Positions 1 to 5,201 of a stretch of 7,314 bases of DNA are shown one piece after another. The DNA lies in assembly GCA_023261525.1 (NCBI GenBank), contig JAHFOU010000109.1, positions 1 to 7,314 on the forward strand. The letters run 5' to 3'. The position numbers and the translations under genes are program-made. The first letter of the stretch is position 1. Each line of letters begins with the position of its first letter. A model generated the notes under the pieces. The model was not told the DNA's origin. It made no database searches and was given only the letters and a program-made list of their open reading frames with translations. The DNA is from Planctomycetota bacterium. Its GTDB lineage: Bacteria; Planctomycetota; SBBH01; JAHFOU01.

Positions 1-356
1 TGGTCGTGCAACGCGTCGAATGGGATTCGAACCTGATATCGCAAGCGAAGGGTTTCACTCGGCCTTGCATCACGATTGCGAATCTTGGGGTGGAACCGAT
101 GGGGGGTATCCCTTGTTCATGTCGTGTTTTCGTAGACGGGCGTGCCATCATGATCACCGGCACTCGCGGCAGAGGCCTGTATCTCAATCCACAGGAGTCC
201 ACCGACGAGGCATTCCCCGCTGTAGCCTTCAAGATCGCTCCAGGCCAGCACGCCTACCGCATCGTCCTGGACCCGGACGACGGGATCTGGGAAACCGACG
301 AGACGAACAACGTCCTCGAAGGGAAGTTCGAAGTCCCGAATCCAGATAAGAAGTAG
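1..356 (+). CDS. CARDB-like domain protein, 3' end only (5' partial)
   Basis: The frame is open at the left edge (codon 3-5 is GTC) and ends at TAG 354-356, so this is probably the C-terminal part of a longer protein. A GTG at 6 could act as a start, but it has no visible ribosome binding site because the upstream sequence is missing. Counting from that GTG, the 116 residues look like one beta-sandwich domain of the CARDB/APHP kind: a segment 'ITIANLGVE' near residues 22-30 (the usual 'V.N.G' strand), 'VFVDGRAI' at 41-48, a 'IAPGQHAYRIVLDPD' strand at 77-91, and the hallmark ending 'ETDETNN' at 96-102. Such domains usually sit in secreted or surface proteins and act in adhesion or as structural modules. 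Three cysteines (21, 37, 39) are present. G+C content is about 59% over the first 300 bases, clearly below the following genes. The domain call is moderate; no specific function can be given. Confidence 0.6.
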   Translation, partial: VVQRVEWDSNLISQAKGFTRPCITIANLGVEPMGGIPCSCRVFVDGRAIMITGTRGRGLYLNPQESTDEAFPAVAFKIAPGQHAYRIVLDPDDGIWETDETNNVLEGKFEVPNPDKK

Positions 357-365
357 CCGAGTTTC

Positions 366-374
366 TGCTTTAAT
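366..374 (+). promoter_or_regulatory. Extended -10 promoter of the deacetylase-glycosyltransferase operon
   Basis: TGC followed by TTTAAT (hexamer 369-374) matches an extended -10 element, with five of six consensus bases in the hexamer. It lies in the only gap (357-384) before the deacetylase gene. Ten C-rich bases separate the hexamer from the ATG at 385, so transcription would start at or only a few bases before the start codon. No good -35 hexamer is visible 15-18 bases upstream, which is tolerable for an extended -10 promoter. The call rests on sequence match and position only. Confidence 0.45.
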
Positions 375-384
375 CCCTACCCCC

Positions 385-1110
385 ATGCCCTCCACCCCCG
401 CCCTCCAGGCCTTCCTCGCCGAACAGCGCCTCCTGGTCATGGCGCCCCACGCCGACGACGAGGTGGCCGGGGCCGCCGGCCTCATGCACCGCGTCAAGCA
501 GGCCGGGGGCAAGGTCTACGTCGTCGTGATGTCCATCGGCGACCTCAAGCACTACGACAATACCCAGGGCGTCACCAAGGGCCACACCCGCCGCGAGGAG
601 CTGGCCGAGGCCATGAAGTTCCTCAAGGTGGACGACTACGAGATCCTGCTCGAGGACGACGACCTCCACCTCCGCCTCGACGCCATCCCGCGCCGCGACC
701 TGGTCAACCTCCTCGAGCGCGAGGGCCGCCTGGCCACCGACAAGGTCCAGCCCACGATGGTCGTCATCCCTGCGCCCTCCTTCAACCAGGACCACGAGGC
801 CGTCTACAAGGCCGGGATCACCGTCTGCCGCCCCCATCTCTCCTCCATGAAGGCCTTCCAGCGCATGGTGCTCGTGGCCGACGCGCCCCAGCTGGCCTGG
901 AACCGCGAGCCCTTCCATCCCAACTTCTACGTCGACCTCTCCGACTGCCTGGACGTCAAGCTCGAGGCCTACCGCAAGCACAAGTCCCAGCTGCGCCCGC
1001 CGCCCCATCAGGGGGGCGTGGACGCCCTGGAGGCCCTGGCCAAGATGCGCGGGCGGGAGATCTCGGTGGAGGCCGCCGAGGCCTTCGAGTGCATGCGGAT
1101 GGTGCTCTAG
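385..1110 (+). CDS. PIG-L/LmbE family deacetylase
   Basis: This 241-residue protein has the features of the PIG-L (LmbE-like) zinc-dependent N-deacetylases, which remove acetyl groups from GlcNAc-type residues in glycolipids, thiol sugars or antibiotics. The motif 'PHADDE' at residues 21-26 supplies the usual zinc ligands H22 and D25 and the base D24. 'NQDHEAVYKAG' at 134-144 supplies the third ligand, H137. 'HTRREELAEA' at 67-76 is the conserved helix after the first loop, and 'FYVDLSDCLDVKLEAYRKHK' at 181-200 is the typical C-terminal helix region. Length is normal for the family, and there is no signal peptide or membrane segment, so it is probably cytoplasmic. ATG 385 has no Shine-Dalgarno sequence but sits 10 bases after a good -10 element, and no better start is seen. 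It is first in an operon with a GT4 gene 15 bases downstream, so the substrate is probably a GlcNAc-containing glycan intermediate (inference). A BshB/MshB-type role in thiol synthesis is an alternative, but the neighbouring GT4 does not look like BshA at its N-terminus. Confidence 0.88.
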   Translation: MPSTPALQAFLAEQRLLVMAPHADDEVAGAAGLMHRVKQAGGKVYVVVMSIGDLKHYDNTQGVTKGHTRREELAEAMKFLKVDDYEILLEDDDLHLRLDAIPRRDLVNLLEREGRLATDKVQPTMVVIPAPSFNQDHEAVYKAGITVCRPHLSSMKAFQRMVLVADAPQLAWNREPFHPNFYVDLSDCLDVKLEAYRKHKSQLRPPPHQGGVDALEALAKMRGREISVEAAEAFECMRMVL

Positions 1111-1125
1111 CTCTCCGACCGGCCG

Positions 1126-2262
1126 ATGCGTCTCCTCATGGTCTGCGACTACCTGGGCTCCGCCAACCCGAGCGGCGCCGGACGCTACGCCCTGGAGATG
1201 GGACGGGCCCTTCAGAAGCTGGGCCACCCCGTTCGGATTTTGGCGGGGGGGGCTCCCGAGGATGCGGAGACCGAGGGCGCCGACGGCTGGCCCGCCATCT
1301 CCCGTTTCCCCTTCCCGGCCTCCGGGGGCCGCCTGCGCTGGCTCCTTTCGGGAGGGAGGGGCGGGATCCGCCGGGCCTACGAGACCCTTGCCGCCTCCTT
1401 CCGGCCGACCCATCTGCTGATCCACCAGCCCCTTTCCGGCCGGGCCGTCCTGCCCGCCGCGCAGGGAATCCCGGCGACCTATCTCTTCCACTCCTCCTGG
1501 GGCGCCGAGCTGGAGGCCGAGGGGGCCGGGCCCTGGCAACGTTGGCCCCGGGACTGGATCGAGCGGAGGGTCCTGGCCGGCTGTGTGCGTGCGGCGGCCC
1601 TCAGCCGCTACATGGAGGGGGAGTTGAGGCGCCGTCACCCGGGCCTGGATCTTCCCCTGAAGCTGGTTCCTGGAGGGGCCGACCTGGAGCGCTTCCGCTA
1701 TACCGCAGATCCCCGGCAGGGACGGGAGGCCTTGGGCCTTCCCCTGGATGCTCCCGTGGTCCTCACCGTGCGCCGTCTGGTGCCCCGCATGGGCCTGGAG
1801 GCCCTGCTGGAAGCCTGGCGGGTGGTCCTGGCCCGCCATCCGAGGGCCTGCCTCCTGGTGGCCGGTCGGGGGCCTTTGGAGGCGGCGCTGAAGGCGAGCC
1901 TCCCTCCCGGCGCCCGCCTCCTGGGCTATCTTCCGGAGGAGGCCCTGGCCCGCCACCTGGCCGCCGCGGACCTCTTCGTCCTGCCCAGCCAGCGCCTGGA
2001 GGGCTTCGGCATGGTCATCGCCGAGGCCATGGCCTGCGGCACCCCGGTGCTGGGCACCCCGGTGGGGGCCATTCCCGAGGTGATCGGCGCCTTCGACCCT
2101 TCCCTGGTCTCGGGGGACCTGGCCTCCGCGATCTCCGCCCTGCTCGATGACCCGGCCCGCCTGACGACGATGCGCCCGGCCTGCCGGGCCCATGCCGAGA
2201 AGCACTTCTCCTGGGAGAAGGCCGCCGCCTCCCTCGCGGACTGGATCGCCTCCGCCTCGTGA
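1126..2262 (+). CDS. Glycosyltransferase family 4 (GT-B fold)
   Basis: This 378-residue protein is a retaining GT-B glycosyltransferase of the GT4 group, transferring a sugar from a nucleotide-sugar donor. The N-terminal Rossmann half begins 'MRLLMVCDYL' and has 'SGAGRYALEMGRAL' at 16-29, the usual acceptor-side loop and helix. The C-terminal donor half starts near 'VVLTVRRLVPRMG' (211-223), where family members usually read V-G-R-L-x-x-x-K-G. The first arginine replaces the usual glycine and the usual lysine is methionine 222. The EX7E motif is intact in 'LEGFGMVIAEAMACGTPV' (291-308), with E292 and E300. There is no signal peptide or transmembrane helix, so it likely acts at the cytoplasmic face of the membrane. 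The ATG is 15 bases after the deacetylase stop, with no Shine-Dalgarno sequence visible, suggesting read-through translation within an operon. Its stop overlaps the next gene's start by four bases. Acceptor and donor cannot be told from sequence. The loss of the usual donor-phosphate lysine/arginine spacing may mean an unusual donor or a shifted binding loop. Confidence 0.9.
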   Translation: MRLLMVCDYLGSANPSGAGRYALEMGRALQKLGHPVRILAGGAPEDAETEGADGWPAISRFPFPASGGRLRWLLSGGRGGIRRAYETLAASFRPTHLLIHQPLSGRAVLPAAQGIPATYLFHSSWGAELEAEGAGPWQRWPRDWIERRVLAGCVRAAALSRYMEGELRRRHPGLDLPLKLVPGGADLERFRYTADPRQGREALGLPLDAPVVLTVRRLVPRMGLEALLEAWRVVLARHPRACLLVAGRGPLEAALKASLPPGARLLGYLPEEALARHLAAADLFVLPSQRLEGFGMVIAEAMACGTPVLGTPVGAIPEVIGAFDPSLVSGDLASAISALLDDPARLTTMRPACRAHAEKHFSWEKAAASLADWIASAS

Positions 2263-3185
2263 AGACCGTCAGCGCCGTCATCGTCAACCGCAACGGCCAG
2301 AGCCTCTTCGCCGGGGAGCAGATCCCGGACGTGGCCAGGCACTACCACGGCCGGCCCATGCTCGAGGGCTGCCTGACGGCCCTGGCCCCGCTTGCCCAGG
2401 ATCCGGACGCCGAGCTCCTCCTGGTGGACAACGGATCCACGGACGGCTCGGTGGAGATGCTGAGGGCTTCCTTCCCTTCGGTTCGCCTGATCCTGAATCC
2501 GGAGAACCGGGGCTTCGCGCCGGCCGTCCTCCAGGCCGCGGCGCTGTCCTCGGCGCGCTTTCTCCTGCTGGTCAACTCGGATGTCATCATCGATCCCCCT
2601 CGGGTGAGGCGCCTGATCCGGGAGATGGAATCCCGTCCGAAGCTGGGCGTTCTGGCCTGTCGGACCGAGTATCCGGGCGGGCTCCTCCAGGCCCCGGCCT
2701 CCTTCCTCCCGACCCCGGGCCGGGTCCTGGCCCAGCTCCTGGGCCTGGGCCTGCCGCATGACCGGAGCTTCGACGCGGGGAGCTACGGGGAGCCGGAGTG
2801 GGTGGCGGGAGGGCTGCTCCTCATCCGCCGCGAGGCCTGGGACGCGGTGGGAGGCTTCGACCCGGGATTCCTCTTCTACGAGGAGGACGCGGACCTCTGT
2901 CTCCGCCTGCGGGCGGCCGGATGGGGGATCGGATACACGCCGGAGGTCACCGTGATGCATGTCCGGGCGGCCACGGCGGAGCGGGACCCGGCCTTCTCGC
3001 TCACCCAGCGGTACCGGAGCCTCCTGCACTATGCCGGGAAGCATTTCCCATGGCCGGCGGTCCTCCTGATCCGTCTCGTCCTCTGCCTCAGGATGCTGGT
3101 GAGGGCGCTCGTGGCCCTGGTCCGGGGGGAGCCCGTGGCCGGGGCTGCCCTCCGTCTTGCCGCGGAGGCCCTTACCAGAGCCTGA
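2259..3185 (+). CDS. Glycosyltransferase family 2 (GT-A fold, rhamnosyltransferase-like)
   Basis: This 308-residue protein matches inverting GT2 enzymes of the kind that add rhamnose or other sugars to O-antigen, capsule or rhamnan chains. 'VSAVIVNRNG' (4-13) is the first strand, 'LLLVDNGSTDGS' (53-64) carries the nucleotide-binding aspartate D57, 'LLLVNSDVI' (102-110) is the DXD-equivalent metal site, and 'WVAGGLLLIRREAWDAVGGF' (181-200) followed by 'FYEEDADLCLRL' (206-217) is the acceptor loop with the ED(E/D) base region. The C-terminal 50 residues contain a hydrophobic amphipathic stretch (266-288) that may contact the membrane. Translation starts at GTG 2259, which overlaps the TGA of the GT4 gene as GTGA. 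No Shine-Dalgarno sequence is visible, so coupled re-initiation is likely. About 20 residues (roughly 14-33, including GEQIPDVARHYHGRPM) lie between the first strand and the first helix, where most relatives have far fewer. Its 3' end overlaps the convergent formyltransferase gene by 14 bases. Confidence 0.9.
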   Translation: MKTVSAVIVNRNGQSLFAGEQIPDVARHYHGRPMLEGCLTALAPLAQDPDAELLLVDNGSTDGSVEMLRASFPSVRLILNPENRGFAPAVLQAAALSSARFLLLVNSDVIIDPPRVRRLIREMESRPKLGVLACRTEYPGGLLQAPASFLPTPGRVLAQLLGLGLPHDRSFDAGSYGEPEWVAGGLLLIRREAWDAVGGFDPGFLFYEEDADLCLRLRAAGWGIGYTPEVTVMHVRAATAERDPAFSLTQRYRSLLHYAGKHFPWPAVLLIRLVLCLRMLVRALVALVRGEPVAGAALRLAAEALTRA

Positions 3186-3972
3186 AGAACCTCCGCCCGC
3201 GCCGGTGGAAGCGGCGCACGGCCGCCGCGTTGGGGTAGGAGAAATGCGAGGACGGGACTGAGGGATCCTGGGGGATCTCCCTCCGCGGATCCTCGAGAGC
3301 CTTCACGACGAGGTCCGCCCCCCGCTCGGCGCATTTCCGGTACAGGGAGAAGTAGGAGTCGACGTCCTGCACGGGGAAGGCGGCCTGGCCCAGGAAGGGG
3401 CCCTGGTCGATCTCGTCCGTGATGCCGTGCAGGGTGACGCCGGCCGTCTCCACGCCCTGTTCCAGCACCCAGAAGACGGGGGAGACGCCCCGGAAGGACG
3501 GGAGGCGGGAGGGGTGGAGGTTCCAGGCCGGGGCCAGGGCCCTCAGTTCCTTGCCCAGGATCTGGTTGAAGAAGACCGCGACCAGGACCTCGGGCGCGAA
3601 AGCCCGCAGGGCCTCCAGGGTGGCGTCGTCGTTGATCCCTTTCACCGGGAGATGACGGGCCTTGGGATGCTCCGTCAGCACCTGTCTCATGGAGAGGTAT
3701 TTCCATCCCGGGCGGGGGCGTCCGCGGACCTGCTCGGCCCGGGCGGCGGCGGCCACGGCCGCGCTCATCAGGCCCATGACCCCGAGGTAGACGGGGCCGC
3801 TGAGGCTCCGGGTGGCCCGGACCCCGTCCAGGGCGCTCCGCTTGGCGGTGGCGAGCTTGGGTGTGGTGACGACCAGGCTTTCCAGGTCGGGCCGGGCGGT
3901 GAGGATGCGGTCCAGCACGTAGGGGGCGTGGTGGTGATGCCAGGGAAGCAGGAAGGCGGCGCGCCGGATCAT
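3172..3972 (-). CDS. Formyltransferase family protein, probably acting on an amino sugar
   Basis: This 266-residue protein belongs to the formyltransferase fold that uses 10-formyltetrahydrofolate (Fmt, PurN, ArnA-N, sugar N-formyltransferases). The catalytic triad is visible: N151 and H153 in 'NLHPSRLPSFRGVSPVFWVL' (151-170), and D189 in 'TLHGITDEIDQGPFLGQ' (180-196). The preceding strand 'FAPEVLVAVFFNQIL' (125-139) is also typical. It is shorter than Fmt (about 310) and lacks the Fmt C-terminal domain, and its N-terminus is not PurN-like. Given the glycosyltransferase neighbours, amino-sugar formylation is the best guess. The N-terminal half is atypical, with a tryptophan and four histidines at 11-15 ('WHHHH'). 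The start is ATG 3972, which overlaps the TGA of the upstream GT4 gene as ATGA and begins a sensible first strand ('MIRRAAFLLPW'). A longer reading from 4056 would duplicate GT4 coding sequence and is unlikely. No Shine-Dalgarno sequence is seen, so translation is probably coupled. Confidence 0.8.
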   Translation of the reverse strand: MIRRAAFLLPWHHHHAPYVLDRILTARPDLESLVVTTPKLATAKRSALDGVRATRSLSGPVYLGVMGLMSAAVAAAARAEQVRGRPRPGWKYLSMRQVLTEHPKARHLPVKGINDDATLEALRAFAPEVLVAVFFNQILGKELRALAPAWNLHPSRLPSFRGVSPVFWVLEQGVETAGVTLHGITDEIDQGPFLGQAAFPVQDVDSYFSLYRKCAERGADLVVKALEDPRREIPQDPSVPSSHFSYPNAAAVRRFHRRGRRFFRLW

Positions 3973-5111
3973 GCGCCGAGCTGCCGGTAGAGCCTGAGGT
4001 AGCCGTCCACCATGGCGTCCACGGTCAGGGTGTCCAGGGCCTGGCGGCGGGCGCACGCGGCCATGGCGGGGGGCGTCCGCCGGCCCAGGGCCGCCGCCAG
4101 GGCGGAGGGGTCCGCCGGAGGGACGAGGAGGGCGGTGACGCCGTCCTCCAGGATCCCCGGGACGCCTCCCACCCGGCTGGCCACGATGGGCAGGCCGGCC
4201 ATCATGGCTTCCACGACGACCATCCCCTGGGCCTCGTACCGGGAGGGCAGGACGAAGAGGTCGGCCGACGCCAGACAGCGGGGGACATCGGTGCGTAGGC
4301 CCAGGAAGTGGACGCGGCCGGCCAGGTCGGGCCGGGCGGCGCGGGCCTCCAGGGCCGGTCTCATGGGGCCATCGCCCACCAGGACGCCCTGGACGGCGCG
4401 GTCGGGGACGGCGGCAAGCGCTTCCAAGAGGACATCCTGGCCCTTCTCAGGACTCAAGCGTCCCACAGCGACGACGAGGAAGGCTTCCGCAGGGAGGCCC
4501 AGGGCCTTCCTGGCTTCCTGTTTCGTCGGGAGGTCCCGGAAGGGCGCCGGATCCACGCCATTGGGGAGGACGGCGTACTTCTCCCGGGGGGCCAGTCCCA
4601 GGGCCACCTGCTCTTCCAAATCCGCCGGGGTCAGGGCCACCACCCGGTCCGAACAGGCCTCGGCCAGCCTGCGCAGGCCCAGGAAGAGGGGGCGGAGGCG
4701 GGGCCGGTCCGTCACCGAGGGGACGGCCCCCTTGGCCGCGAAGATATGCCCCTGGGCCGTATAGACCACGGCCGGAACCCCCGCCAGGCGGCCCGCCAGG
4801 CCCCCGAGCAGGCCGGCCTTGGAAGTATGGGTGTGGACCAGGGTGGGGGCGGAGCGGGAGAAGTGCCGGGCCAGGGCCAGCAGGGCCAGAGCATCCCGGC
4901 CGGGATGGACCTCCCGGCGGAGCCGGGGCAGGAGGGTGACCTCCACGCCCAGGGCCCTCATCTCCGGGAGGATGGACCCCTCGCTCCCTTCCTCCGGTCC
5001 CGAGACCACCTCGCAGGGGATGCCGCGGGCCTTCAGGCCCCGGACCAGGTTGAACAGGGTGAGCTGGGCCCCGCCCCGGATGAGGCGGGTGATGACATGG
5101 GTGACCCGCAT
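3969..5111 (-). CDS. Glycosyltransferase family 4 (GT-B fold)
   Basis: This 380-residue protein is a clear GT4 enzyme. The N-terminal half has 'HVITRLIRGGAQLTLFNLV' (5-23), the standard glycine-rich acceptor loop and helix, and 'LVHTHTSKAGLLGGLAGRLA' (91-110). The donor half has 'VVAVGRLSPEKGQDVLLEAL' (213-232) with the phosphate-binding R218 and K223, 'VLVGDGPMRPALEARA' (243-258), and the EX7E motif E293/E301 in 'YEAQGMVVVEAMMAGLPIVA' (292-311). All key residues are present, unlike the GT4 gene at 1126. It is expected to work on the cytoplasmic side of the membrane with a nucleotide-sugar donor, possibly in lipid-linked glycan assembly. The start is ATG 5111. A longer open frame continues upstream to 7232, but it lies antisense to mreB and xth and shows no homology-like character. 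A TATGAT -10 box ends nine bases before the ATG and no Shine-Dalgarno sequence is present. It is the first gene of a two-gene operon with the formyltransferase, and diverges from mreB. Confidence 0.92.
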   Translation of the reverse strand: MRVTHVITRLIRGGAQLTLFNLVRGLKARGIPCEVVSGPEEGSEGSILPEMRALGVEVTLLPRLRREVHPGRDALALLALARHFSRSAPTLVHTHTSKAGLLGGLAGRLAGVPAVVYTAQGHIFAAKGAVPSVTDRPRLRPLFLGLRRLAEACSDRVVALTPADLEEQVALGLAPREKYAVLPNGVDPAPFRDLPTKQEARKALGLPAEAFLVVAVGRLSPEKGQDVLLEALAAVPDRAVQGVLVGDGPMRPALEARAARPDLAGRVHFLGLRTDVPRCLASADLFVLPSRYEAQGMVVVEAMMAGLPIVASRVGGVPGILEDGVTALLVPPADPSALAAALGRRTPPAMAACARRQALDTLTVDAMVDGYLRLYRQLGA

Positions 5112-5120
5112 GGGGGGAAA

Positions 5121-5126
5121 ATCATA
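5121..5126 (-). promoter_or_regulatory. -10 box of the minus-strand glycosyltransferase-formyltransferase operon
   Basis: Read on the minus strand, TATGAT (5126 to 5121) matches the sigma-70 -10 consensus at five of six bases. Nine bases (TTTCCCCCC) separate it from the ATG at 5111, so the transcript would start close to, or at, the start codon. A -35 is not clear; the best at 18-base spacing is TCGTCT (5150 to 5145), with three matches. The element is placed in the divergent intergenic region and no Shine-Dalgarno sequence lies between it and the gene. Confidence 0.45.
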
Positions 5127-5163
5127 CCGGGTGGGGCAAGGCGGAGACGAAGAGTTAATCTCG

Positions 5164-5191
5164 TTGACCGGCCTGGGGGCGTTGCTAAGAT
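5164..5191 (+). promoter_or_regulatory. Sigma-70-type promoter of mreB
   Basis: A -35 hexamer TTGACC (5164-5169, five of six consensus bases) is followed after 16 bases by TAAGAT (5186-5191, four of six). TGC directly before the hexamer makes it an extended -10. This is the best promoter in the window. A start about 7-10 bases after the -10 would fall at roughly 5198-5202, which is at the ATG 5202. That supports 5202 over the in-frame ATG 5190, which lies inside the -10 box. The gap between the -10 and ATG 5202 is 10 bases and holds no Shine-Dalgarno sequence. Confidence 0.6.
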
Positions 5192-5201
5192 GCCTGCCGC
5201 C

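Noticed and set aside
1245..1252. Run of eight G bases in the GT4 gene, a possible phase-variation tract.
   Set aside because: An equal run of eight G bases occurs in mreB (5706-5713), where phase switching would be harmful, so such runs are probably just a product of high G+C.
370..2205. Long open frame of 611 codons on the minus strand opposite the deacetylase and GT4 genes.
   Set aside because: It is antisense to two well-supported genes and its product is a low-complexity Gly/Pro/Arg/Ala/His-rich sequence with no domain. Long antisense frames are expected where codon third positions are G or C.
385..2262. Deacetylase plus GT4 as a bacillithiol-type BshB-BshA pair.
   Set aside because: The GT4 N-terminus does not show the BshA opening, the next genes are a GT2 and a formyltransferase, and no BshC-like gene is present. 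A glycan role fits better, though this is not excluded for the deacetylase alone.
2192..2761. Open frames of 189 and other lengths overlapping the GT2 gene on the plus strand.
   Set aside because: Their products are Pro/Gly/Arg-rich without domains, while the GT2 frame carries clear family motifs.
3973..4056. Longer start of the formyltransferase adding 28 residues.
   Set aside because: The added residues overlap the end of the GT4 gene in another frame and are Pro/Gly/Arg-rich. ATG 3972 gives a classic ATGA coupling and a proper first beta strand.
4308..5201. Upstream extension of the mreB frame by nearly 300 codons.
   Set aside because: It lies antisense to the GT4 gene and adds Gly/Gln/Pro-rich low-complexity sequence before a normal MreB N-terminus.
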